Assembly: GCA_026545765.1 (NCBI GenBank)
Contig: CM048839.1
Location: 90,982,914-91,046,913 of the forward strand
Direction: 5' to 3'
DNA length: 64,000 bases
Origin: Plantago major
Taxonomy: Eukaryota > Streptophyta > Magnoliopsida > Lamiales > Plantaginaceae
A model generated the notes under the pieces. It was given only the letters and a program-made list of their open reading frames with translations, was not told the DNA's origin and searched no databases. Below, piece by piece: positions 22,206 to 33,185 of this stretch. Numbering within the stretch: position 1 is the first letter of the stretch; each line of letters opens with the position of its first letter. The position numbers were made by a program, and so were the translations under genes.

Positions 22206-24537
22206 ATGTCTCTGAGTGATGCACCCGTTCTCAAACCAGAGAACTACGAGAAATGGAAAAATAACATGATGCTCCACCTTGAAGCCATAAGTGACGAGAT
22301 GATCGAAGTAATAAAGAATGGCCCAATAGTCATTCAACAACTTAAGCAAGTCATGGAGGTTTCGAGTGGAAGAGACAGAGATCAAAGCGAAGGATCTTCA
22401 CAAACAGATGCGTCAACTAGTGGAAGATCTAATGGTCAAGTTATTTATGAACCAAAGCCCAAAGAACTCTGGACATCGGAAGATGCCAAGAGGAATCGTC
22501 TGGACGGTCAAGCTCGTAACATCATCATCAGATCGACACCAGAGCACATACAAAGCGTAGGGTGCTAAAGCAGCGAAAGTTGCTCGCAACCGATTGAAGA
22601 AATCTGCGGGCAGAAAACCAAGGAAAACAAGTTCGAAGTTCTAAAGTTGAAATTTCAAAATTTCAAACAAGGTCCCACTGAAACTCTGGAAGAACTTGAT
22701 TTCAGGTTAACCACTCTCATGAGTGATATGGCAGCACTTGGGGAAAGCAATAGATACTCTCAGTCTGAGAAGATTAAGACTATTGTCAGAAGTCTTAAAC
22801 ACAACTGGGAGCATACTAAATTCTTTTATTTTAACCAAGGTATGCCAAATATCACTCCAGTGGAACTTTTCTCTCATCTTGCTACCGTTGACTATGAGAC
22901 AACTCAGAGAGAACAAACAACTGAAAAGTTGCAGAATGTTGCTCTAGTTACTCAAGGAACTTCTGAAAAGAAGAAAAGCAAGGAGGAGACTGGGGATGCT
23001 CTTGCTGCAAAGCAAATGAGCAAATTTGTCAGTCGAGAAATTAAGAGAAGAAAAGCCAAAGAGAAGCTGAAAAAGCATCTAGGCTCAAGCTATCACCAGT
23101 ACAAAAATATGCAAAGCTCTCTGAACAAGCCAGCTCAGAAAGCATCATGTACTGAGGAAGCAGAAATTGGAAACGATATCTGTTTCTATTGTCAGAAACC
23201 TGGCCACTTCAAGAAGGATTATCTTGCCCTCAACAAACTAAGGACAGGCGACAGGAAAGATAGAAGAATCTTCATAAGAAGCCAGAAAGCTTTGTTAACT
23301 GAAGAGAGAAAGAAAATCCAAATTCAACTGGATGCTCTAGACGTTGAGACAGATTCTGAAGATGACAATTCAGATGATTCAACCTTACCATCACCAGAAT
23401 TATGTGGAATTACTCATGATATAATCGACTTCGGCCTCAAGAAGAATGAAATGTGTGGAGTTGCTGAAATTGATTGGACGGACATCTCCAACATAGAAAA
23501 CTGTCTTATGGCTGATGAGGTAACACATACTTCTTGCTACACTTATGAAAGTGATGAAGAGGAAATAAAAAATCTAGAAAATCTCAGGAAATAACTTGAC
23601 ATCTATGAAAGAGAATTTCTAATGATCCGAGCTAGAGCTGAAAACCTTGAAGAAGAAAAGAATTCTCTTGAAAAGGAAAATTCTCAATTAGTTAAAGAAT
23701 CTGAGAGAAAGGATGCTGAAAATGCATCTCTCAAAGCTCAGATATCTGAGACTGAAAAGTCACATGAAGAAGCAATGGCTGAGTTACGAAAGAATTATGA
23801 AAATCTTCTTTCTGAAAACAAGGAACTCAAGAAGAAAGAACTATCTTTTCAATCTTATGCCAAGGCTAGTGACACTCTTACTGAAGTACAATCTTACTTA
23901 AGAGATCCTTCAGAAAAGAAAGGACTTGGGCTGAATACACAGACAAGTTGTTCTAGCACTCTGAATAAGAGAAAGGAGAAAAGAACATTTGTAAGTACTC
24001 AGCAAGACAGTTCCCATGCAATCTATAGTATCGGTGAAAAGACAAAGATTGTTGACAAAGGAAAGGCAGTTGCGACTAAAGACTAGCAAAGCTGCTGAGA
24101 AAAGATCTCAGATAGCTTCAAGTGCTCGAAACGGTATTGGCTACAAAGGCATCGGAAAACAACTTGCTCATGAGTACAAGCAGGAGCAAGAACGATGGCT
24201 GAAAGCTAGAATTGCTCAAAGCAATTATCAGAAGTGGAAGTTAAATCAAGCCACTGAAAATCTGAATGCCAGAGCTAGAAGAAATCTGGCAAGGAAGGCT
24301 AAGTTTGCTGAAAATCAAACTCAGAAACCTGACAGGTATCTGAAAGCATCATATGGAGCAGCTAGGAACACACCAAGGAAGAAAATAATTCTTACTAATG
24401 ACAACATTCATTCAAAAAGAATTCCTCCTTACGTTCCTGTCAGACAAAAGCATATTTCAAAGAAATTCATTCAAAAATGGATTCCTACTGGAAGAACTTT
24501 TAATTCTGACGGTTCCATCAAAGATATGAGAACCTAA
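22206..24537 (+). pseudogene. copia gag of C, broken
   Basis: ATG at 22206 (MSLSDAPVLKPENYEKW). The core gag domain runs to about 23100, then a knuckle CFYCQKPGHFKKDY (near 23180-23220) whose last Cys is Tyr. An acidic region, a Lys/Glu-rich coiled-coil-like stretch and a basic tail end at the TAA at 24535-24537. A garbled stretch at 22553-22615 breaks the frame, TAA interrupts at 23592-23594, and the frame shifts near 24080. The garbled stretch shows CTG reduced to CG relative to A. Confidence 0.85.
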
Positions 24538-24562
24538 TCTCCTGTTTCCTGTTGTGTGCAGA
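24535..24562 (+). promoter_or_regulatory. gag stop / splice-acceptor-like gag-pol junction (C)
   Basis: CCTAATCTCC, a pyrimidine run and GTGTGCAG precede the protease frame. Here the TAA is in the same frame as pol, so read-through would also join them. Confidence 0.4.
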
Positions 24563-27500
24563 ATGCCTCCTGGACCAAAGTACAATGGTTATTTGATAGT
24601 GGATGCGGAAAGCACATGACAGGAGACAAAGCAAATCTGTTTGATTACAAAGCTTGCAACACAGGACCAGATATCAGATTTGCTGGAGGAGAATTAAATC
24701 CCTCTCTGGGATTTGGCAACGTCAAATTGGGAACTTTAACAATCACTGACGTATTACATGTTAAGGATTTGAAATATAATCTATTTAGCATGAGCCAGTT
24801 TGCAGACAAGGGTTTTACTATAAAATTCAAAGCTAAATACTGCAAATTAATTGACAATAAGTCAAAGCAGACAGTCTTAGTTGGTCGGCAGAAAGGCAGT
24901 CTTTATGTTGCCGATTGGGCATCTGCCACAACTAAAGAATGTCTCATGGTGAGTCAATCTGGTCACACAGAACAGCACTGGTTATGGCACAAAAGAATGA
25001 GTCACTTGAACTTCAAAACTCTAAATAGACTTGCCAAGAAAGAGTTAGTGGTTGGTCTTCCCAGAACATCTTTTAGAAAGGATGGTATCTGTTCTGCCTG
25101 TCAGATGGGGAAACAATCTAAAATCTCTTTCAAGTCCAAAATCAGACACTCTAGTGTTAGACCACTGCAACTTTTACACATGGATCTTTTTGAATCATCT
25201 GTAACTAGTTATGCAGGAAAGAAGTATGGTCTGGTTGTGGTAGATGACTTCTCAAGATTCACTTGGGTTGTCTTTCAAACAAATCGATGCGGTGGAGATA
25301 CCAAACTTGTCAAAAAGCTTGAAGTCATGAAAATGACAAGGTATCTGCAATCGTAGCAGACCATGGTCTTACCGAGTTTGTCAACCAAAGACATAAAGGA
25401 GTTTTGTACCTGCAAAGGTATACAACACCAACTTTCCTCTGTAAGAACACCTCAACAAAATGGTGTTGCAGAAAGGAAAAACAGAACCCTTAAAGAAGCT
25501 GCAAGGACAATGCTAGCCGACACTGAAATAAGTGAAATTTATTGGGTTGAAGCTGTAAACACAGCCTGCTACACTCAGAACAGATGTTTGATAAACAAAC
25601 ACCATGACAAGACCACCTATGAAATCTTGGTTGATAGACCCCTTAATATCAAACATCTGAGAGTATTTGGTTGTAGATGTTTTGTTCTAAACAATAGGAA
25701 AGATTATCTGAGAACATTTCAACCAAAGGCAGATGAAGGTGTTTTTCTTGGCTATTCCACAAACAAAGAAACTCTGAGTTTACAACAAAAGAACGAAGAA
25801 AATTGAAGAATCAGTTCATGTTGTATTCTATGAAGAAAATAAGAAAACACCTCATATTGATGAACTCTCAGAAAGGTTCAAAGAATTATTATTGAGGGAT
25901 TCTAAAGAAGAATCCTCAGAAAGGAAAAACATCGTTATGAAAAGTGAGGATGACTCTGACGAAGAAAAGCTTGAAAAGCCTAGTAACAACAAGATGACTC
26001 ACAGACATGATGAGGAATTTCCTATGAGTTTTCCAGAAATGGAACAGGTTACTGAGAACCTTCATCATGAAAAGGTATCTGAAAATAAGAATGCTGAAAT
26101 GCATGTTTCAGATATCTCTAACACTGAAAAAGTGTCAGATATCCATGACATTTCCCATATGTCAGACATCTCAGATACTGAAAAAGTATCAAATCAAAAT
26201 CTTAGTGATTCACATTCAGATCACCTGGATATTGATCCTACTAGCACTAAACCTATGATGAAGTGGATCAAAGATCATCCTTCAAAGGATATAATTGGAC
26301 CAATTAATCAGGGTGTTAGGACTAGGAGAGCAATAGCTGAAAATGCTAACTCTCTCTTTGGATGTTTCATCTCGAATATTGAACCTAAAAATATAGAAGA
26401 AGCATTAGGAGACCAAGACTGGATCTCTGCAATGCAAGAAGAGTTGAATCAATTTGAGAGAAACAAAGTCTGAAAACTAGTTCCATTTATAGAAGGAATA
26501 TCTGTGATTGGAACTAAATGGGTTTTCAGAAACAAGATGAATGAATCTGGTGAAATAACCAGAAACAAAGCAAGATTGGTTGCCAAGGGATTTACTCAGA
26601 CTGAAGGCTTAGATTTTGACGAGTCATATGCACCAGTTGCCAGATTGGATGCAATAAGACTCTTTCTAGCCTTTGCAGCTCATAAAAATTTCAAAGTTTA
26701 TCAGATGGATGTCAAAAGTGCATTCTTAAACGGTGAACTTGCAGAAGAAGTTTATGTTGAGCAACCACCTGGCTTTGAAGTTTCCTCAGAATGTAGAATG
26801 GTCTATAAACTACAGAAAGCTTTGTATGGACTGAAACAGGCTCCAAGAGCATGGTATGACACTCTGGCCAAATACCTTCTGGAAAGTGGTTTCAAGAAAG
26901 GTGAAGTTGATAAAACTTTATTTACCTTAAATCATGATGGGAAACTACTCTTAGTTCAAGTATATGTTGATGACATCATATTTGGATCTAAGGACAAGCA
27001 ACTTTGTAATGACTTTGCAAATCTCATGAAAAGCAAGTTTGAGATGAGCATGATGGGAGAAATGAATTATTTCCTAGGATTGCAAGTCAAGCAACTCAAT
27101 GATGGAATATTCATTAGTCAAACAAAGTATGCAAAAGATATGCTCACAAAATTCAATCTTAAGCCTTCTGAAAAGAATGCTAAGATACCTATGAGCATTG
27201 GAACCAAAATGACCTATCTTGAATCGCATAAGAGTGTTGAAGAACATAAGTATAGGAAATTGATAGGTTCACTACTTTACCTCACTGCAAGTAGACCTGA
27301 TATTCAATATGCCGTTGGAGTATGTGCTAGATTTCAGACAAATCCAATGCAAACACACTACAACATTGCTATGAAAATATTAAGGTATGTAAAGGGTACT
27401 GTAGATGTAGGATTGTGGTATCCTAAAGAAAGTGGATTGAGTTTAATTTGGTACTCGACGGCGATTATCTTTGGATCATTGCTTGATAGGAAAAGCACCT

Positions 27501-27913
27501 CAGGAACTTGTCAGTTTCTGGGTACTAGACTTATCTCATGGTTTAGCAAGAAGCAAAACTCAATTGCAACTTCTACCACAGATGCTGAATATATTGTCTT
27601 TGGTTGTTGTGCACAAATTACGTGGATACAACAACAACTTAAAGACTATGGACTCGATGAGAAGAAAACTCCCATTTTCTGTGACAACACAAGTGCTATT
27701 GCGATTACACAGAATCCTAAATTTCATGCCAGAACAAAGCACATTGATGTTAGACATCACTTCATCAGAGACCATGTTGAAAAAGGCAATATAGAGATAC
27801 TCAAGATTGGCACTGAAGACCAACTTGCAGATATCTTCACTAAGCCACTACAAGAAAGTAGATTCTTAGCCTTAAGACATAGTCTTGGACTAATGGAACT
27901 ACCAATGAACTGA
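24556..27913 (+). pseudogene. copia pol of C, broken
   Basis: Protease DSGCGKHMTGD at about 24595; integrase zinc region HKRMSHLNF...CSACQMGKQ (24990-25120); integrase core with RTPQQNGVAERKNR (25450); acidic linker; RT with [13 protein letters not shown] (26700) and YVDDIIFGS (26965); RNase H ending near 27910. The 469-codon stretch 26504-27913 is open, the best-preserved RT/RNase H here. Lesions: disturbed 25275-25370, shift near 25800, TGG to TGA at 26472-26474. At 27448-27480 the conserved GYSDADYAG RNase H motif is altered by several CAG/CTG-centred changes, so its catalytic Asp residues are damaged in this reading. Confidence 0.9.
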
Positions 27914-27922
27914 AAGAGTTCA

Positions 27923-28070
27923 GGTATCTGGAACGGGCAACCAGAGAAGAGGTATCTGGAACGGGCAACCAGAGAAGAGGTATCTGGAACGGGTATCCAG
28001 AAGTCAAAAAGGCTAAAGAGCAAAAAGATAGCTTAAGATCTCTGAGACGGGAACTCAGATATCTGAATCA
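27923..28070 (+). repeat. 28-bp tandem repeat and stem-loops after pol (C)
   Basis: GGTATCTGGAACGGGCAACC units begin at 27923, 27951 and 27979 (period 28), the last ending GGGTATCCAGA. A further hairpin TCTCTGAG...CTCAGATA lies near 28040-28065. Same loop (ACGGG/CCCGT) as in A, D and E. Confidence 0.7.
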
Positions 28071-28503
28071 CTCTATAAACGGGGAACACAAAAGAGAATA
28101 GTATAACTATCTGCAGTCAACTACTCTCTTGAAACTCGCATTATTTCTATCTAGATAAAAAACTTGGAAAAATCCTAAGTATAAGACAGATTCAGATGCA
28201 AACAGTGTCCTTGGTCATACAGAATTGTGATTCAGATAGCAAGTCGCCAAAATTCATTAAATGGGCACAATTACACTTGCTGATTGTGATCATTGCTGAA
28301 AAAGCAATGGTGACCCTCGATGAAGTTAAGCGATTGATCTGTATGATGGAAATTAATTCACAGTAAATAGTGGACTGTTAAAATTCAGACATGGCCCACT
28401 AAGCATTTAATGCCGAACTAGCTTTTGCTCACGCCTGTTTGCAAATCACAGATACGTACACACAAAATCAATTTGTATGTATTTGTCTGTTGAGATTCAA
28501 CTG

Positions 28504-28515
28504 CTATATATATAG
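28504..28515 (+). promoter_or_regulatory. internal TATA box upstream of env-like gene (C)
   Basis: CTATATATATAG followed by GATTTTGGCAAA, as in D. The env-like ATG region that should follow is deleted in C. Confidence 0.45.
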
Positions 28516-28570
28516 GATTTTGGCAAATGAAATCAATTTTGCCTAATCCGAAATTTCATCTTGCACAAAA

Positions 28571-31076
28571 AGGATGAAAATTACTTTGATGAACCTCCCT
28601 GAAGTTAATGGGCAGAAGATCACTATCCTTCTGAACAAGAAGAAGTTAATGGGCAGAAGATCACTATCCCGGAAGTGATCAATCTTGTATCTGAAGATGA
28701 TGAGGAGGAAGAAATGAATGAAAATTACTTTGATGAACCTCCCACTGACCATCACCAAAAGGATGATAATGACAAAAAGGATGATGATGATGCCCCTGCA
28801 CCAGGGACCGGAGGAATTTCACAGAGAAACAATGCCTCAGCTGCTGAAAAGCATACTGAGAAGACTTCACAGAAATCTCCGTCTTCATCACCTCAGAAAT
28901 CTACTCATCCATCTTCTAACCAACACGCAGTTACTACTGAACAAGTAGTTGAGCTTTCTGAAGAAACAAATCAGAAAATACTAAACACTCAAACCAGATC
29001 TGCTCAACTCAGACAACTGTTGGAAGAAGAACAACAGCTCCATCTTCAACTGGAAGATCAAATAGCTAAATCCAGAGATAAGATTGATCAACTACAAGAT
29101 CTATACTTAGAAGAAATGATTGCTTACTCTGAAGTTAAAGAGCTACGGGATCTTGCAAGAGATCACCAAAGAACTCGACATCAAGAAGTATCAAGTCAAG
29201 CATGATGCTAAGGCTGCATCATCTTCGAAGAAGTACCATCCTCCTCCCGAAGGAAAGAAACCAATCTACGAGATGGTTCTTTGGACTCGTCGATCGATGA
29301 AAATGTCCAAGAGGATGAAGATCACTGGACTGATCACTCAGATGATGAAGAAGATAAGACTTTGGCAGAACACCGCAATGAACATTTAGCGGTTTCTCAC
29401 TTGAAAAGGAAGCTGATTGCTCCTACAATATTCAGCAAACTGCCAAACGTCCAATCCCATGAATACATGAACAGGTACCAAGTACTGGCTACTCTGAACA
29501 AGGAGATGTCTTCACAGAACAAGGAAGTAATTGCCTCCGTCCCCTCTGAAATGAGAAAATTCACTGAGCTTATCACTCAGAGAACAACTAGCATAGTCAT
29601 TGCTCAGAAAGATCTAGGAATGATAAGGGACAATGATGCGTCTTTAGCTGAAAAAGCTCTTCAAGAGGCAAGTTACACTACTGGAAAAGCAGATGCCATC
29701 CTAGGCCCATTGGCAGAGCTCACTGATAAGGACAATGGACTTATCAAGCAAAATCAGGAGCTCAAAGCGTAACTTGAGTGGGTCACCTTTATAACTATTT
29801 ACAAGGGCATTTTGACTCTCTCTCAGATTCCTTTATGAGACTGAGTCAGCCAACAATGACTAAGGGGGAAAGAAAGTACAAATCTGGACCTCAAAGTCAG
29901 GGGGAATGGGAAGAAGGAGATGAAAACAAGAAGAAATCTGGGTAGTGCATTTCGGAAGGAAGAAGAAAAACTTCCCAGCCACCACTCAGAATCAATGAAC
30001 CCTCCTCAAGCCAAGCTGCTTTGCAAATAGTAGCTACTTCCCAGAAACCTACTGAAGCAACCAAAATGATAACAAGGGCCATGGCACAGAAACCTCCAAG
30101 GAGTACCAAGGCTCCAAGGAGAAGACAAGTTAGAGGGATTGATGAATCTTCTGAAGAAGAAGAAGAAGAAGGTCAAATTAAGTCCCTGGGCAATGAAGAA
30201 GGCTGTAAAACTCACACAAGATTCAATCTTGATGATGATGAAGAATCTGATGAAGATGAAGCTCCTCTTCACAAGAAAAGGAAAATTGAAAGCCTAACTG
30301 AGCCCATAGCTGCAAAGCCACTAGCAGCTAAAACACCCTCTGGAAATACCAAGTCTATCCAGGGTGGTGGTTCTTCAAGCAACAACCCCAAAGAGAATTC
30401 AAGACAGAGAAGGAACAGAGTCTTTGAACAAAGACAAAGTCAACTTCCACTCAGGCCAGAAGAAGCCAAAATAGAGTATGTGAAGTATGACAATGATTCC
30501 TCTGTCTACAGGTGCATCAATCAAAAGAATGGCTATTGGATTCTGGAACTTAAGCATCTACTGGTAAATTCAAGATTTCCAGAACCAATCCATAAACAAC
30601 TCATGGCATGGAGAAAGGATAAACCTACCTTGATCAACACCAATCACATCAAAGAATGGTTGGATTTTGAAGTTGTCAAGAGAACTGAAGCCATGAAGAA
30701 GGACCTCTCTGATGATTGTCCATATGGAAAGCCAGATGATGTGCACAAAATTCTGAATATCACAGGAACAGGCACAAGACCAAGACTTGCTGTGGAACCC
30801 TATGAGTCGTTCTATCTGACAGAAGATCAATACAAGGGTGACATCAGATATCTGAAGATTATCTACGAATACTTCAAGCGTTCAGATATCAGAATAGAGC
30901 ATGTCTGGAAGTGGGGAAAGTACCTATGGATCAAGCATTTTGTCAAGAAAAATCCTACCAAAACCTATAAAGAGGTCTGTGGATTTGCCAGAGACACAGA
31001 GATGCTCGTCAGAACTCTTCTCTATGATTATTCTGATGACATCAAAAGGTTTGGAGATAGGAAATTTGCAGACTGA
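28571..31076 (+). pseudogene. env-like gene of C, N-terminal exons deleted
   Basis: The N-terminal domain and all small exons are missing; sequence resumes in the last exon at INLVSEDDEE (28678). Before it lies a scrambled duplication: GAAGTTAATGGGCAGAAG occurs at 28602 and 28644, and GAAAATTACTTTGATGAACC at 28575 and 28718. The rest has an Asp-rich patch, a coiled-coil-like region (about 28950-29160), a second helical region (29390-29770), an acidic segment with KKRKIE (30270-30290, NLS-like) and the C-terminal domain (30480-31076) ending KFAD-stop. Frames break near 29205-29280 and 29772-30020. The 351-codon 30021-31076 frame is open. Confidence 0.75.
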
Positions 31077-31447
31077 TCCATAGAAATACTGTAGAAGACT
31101 TGAAGATTGAAGACTTGAAGACTAGTCTATTAGGATGTTTACTTGGAGCTTGGTTACTCCTGTTGTCCTAATTTACTATGTAGTTTGTGTATTTTTGCTG
31201 ACTGAGCTTAACTGTATCATGTATTGAAGTTATCTGTAATCTTTATTTGTAACTTATCTGAAGAACTTACTCTCAGATAGTATTCTATAAAAGATAACTT
31301 GTCAGCAAAGATCACACCTTGTGATTTGGTTGATGTCTACTTTCTGCACTTAATTATATGAATTGAAAGATCATAATAAATGATTAAGTGGTGGATTGTT
31401 TCCTCATCCAGATTTGTAATAGGGAAGATAGTCATCGTTGACTGATC
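31077..31447 (+). other. 3' untranslated region of C
   Basis: Non-coding, similar to 19641-20014 on the other strand; leads to the PPT. Confidence 0.6.
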
Positions 31448-31462
31448 AAAAAGGGGGAAATT
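31448..31462 (+). other. polypurine tract of C
   Basis: AAAAAGGGGGAAATT directly before the LTR (TGTTGGGAAATTTC). Confidence 0.85.
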
Positions 31463-32228
31463 TGTTGGGAAATTTCTTGAGAAATTTGTTAGGAATTTTA
31501 GTTAGATATTTTGTAAAGAATATCTGTTTAGTTTTGATCAGCAACATGATGACTTATCTTAGTCTCAGAAAGGTGATTAGTACTCTTGGTTCACTTGAAC
31601 ATTGTAAAAGAGGAAAACCACTAAGTATGATAGTCTAGCTAATCTTGTATAGGATGTTAGGTCTCAAAATGTAATTTTTATTTTATGAAGAGAAGACCAA
31701 GAAGAAGACATCCAAGCAGAAAGCTCAACGACATTGAAAACTTGAAGAAAACTGCACAAGATTACTGAATCTGTTGTTCAGATATCTTAGCCAGATATCT
31801 TAAAGACACGAATAGTTTCAAACAAACTGTGTCACAAGAAATATCTCAGAAATAAGAGACATATCTGAAAACAAGGAAAGTGTCCACAGATATCTATTCT
31901 CAGATACCTTGAGCTTTAACCACATTTCTGAAAAAGAAATATATATTGCAAACAAAGTTGTTTCAATAAACACAAGTGGTATCTGAAGAATGAAGATAAG
32001 GACGTGCAAAGAATCAGATAATACTAGTCTCTGATACAAAGCATAGTTCCGTTGACACTACAGGACAAATAGTATAGTACAATGCATTTAATGCACGGAC
32101 AGAGATGTCTGAATAAAAGCAACGGCAGCTTCTGAGAAGAAGATAAAACCTGCTACAGTACTATGCACAGATGTCGATAGTTTGAATTTGAGCCTAACGG
32201 ATACTATTCAAACGGCACTCAAATTCAT

Positions 32229-32238
32229 CTATAAATAT
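32229..32238 (+). promoter_or_regulatory. LTR TATA box of C
   Basis: CTATAAATAT, matching D's LTR TATA in orientation and place. Confidence 0.5.
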
Positions 32239-32628
32239 CAACACTTAGACTGCTTGAGAAGACACACAGAACCTTAGACACACCTTGAACTGCATACAAA
32301 CGCTGAACGTCTTACTCTCTCAAAGCAACTTACTTACTCACAAAGCTTTCTGTTGCGACCAAAGCTTTTGATCTTGAGTAACACAGAAGTTCTAAGTGTC
32401 CTGATCCTAAACAAGCAAAGCTATCTGTGAAGGAGTTGAATTAAAGGATCAACTATCTGAGATTCATTCTCTTGAACAGATATCATAAGACTTGGGTCAG
32501 TAAAATCGAACAAGATACCATACGCTGTAAAGTGTATTAAGTAACTTGATTCACAGAGCTATCTGATTAACTGAAAAGTTATTAAGAAGCTCATCTGACA
32601 ACTCAAACCAAAAACCAACACCATAACT

Positions 32629-32830
32629 GGCGTGGAGTACAGGAAGTACTTAGTTTGAAAAATCAGGGAATAACTCCAAGGTTACCGGAGTATAGGAAGT
32701 ACTTGATTTGGGAAACTAAGGAATAACTCCAAGGTTATTGAGTATAGGAAGTACTTGGGAAGCTAGGAATAACTCAAAGGTTTACAGTATAGGAAGTACT
32801 TGGCTGTGAAAGCCGGGGAACAACTCAGGG
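32629..32830. repeat. about 55-bp tandem units in LTR of C (4 copies)
   Basis: GGAAGTACTT...GGAATAACTC recurs four times, with degraded copies. Confidence 0.6.
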
Positions 32831-33185
32831 GGAACATTTGGTTGGGAACCAATTGTTAAGAATCTTAGAATAGGATTATTGTAAGGAGAACTCAATTATC
32901 TGTTCTAGTGAATTCTAGGTCTCTGACAGACCGAAGTGGATTAGTTGGAGGATTACGCCACCTCCAGATACCACTATACTTGCTGTGTTATTTACCTTTC
33001 TGTATTTACGTTTCAGAAACACACACACACATATTAACTGTTTCTGCAATTATCTTTATTAAGTCTTCCGCACTCTGATTCTAAGTATCAGATATCTGAG
33101 AAATAGTTGTTATCGACAAAAGTTTTAAAAGACTATTCACCCCCCCCCCCTCTAGTCTTTTACTTTGCCGTTATCTGGACCAACA

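Larger units (their letters stand above)
27914..28570 (+). other. pol to env-like spacer of C
   Basis: Non-coding. It holds the stem-loop repeats (27923-28070) and the TATA box at 28504-28515, corresponding to the spacers of A, D and E. Confidence 0.55.
22128..33185 (+). mobile_element. Ty1/copia SIRE-like element C (5' LTR lost)
   Basis: The only plus-strand element. It starts inside the gag leader (GAACCTAGATCC at about 22128), directly joined to the CACTA fragment, so the 5' LTR and PBS are deleted. Then follow gag, pol, spacer, a shortened env-like gene, PPT and 3' LTR. It is inserted in D's env-like gene: at 33186 D resumes on the minus strand. Same subfamily as D. Confidence 0.9.
31463..33185 (+). 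repeat. 3' LTR of element C
   Basis: 1723 bp, from TGTTGGGAA after the PPT to GACCAACA at 33185. Longest LTR here: the ~55-bp units are four in number and the U3 start has a small duplication (AAATTTGTTGGGAAATTTC...AAATTTGTTAGGAA). Followed by GATGG and then D. Confidence 0.9.
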
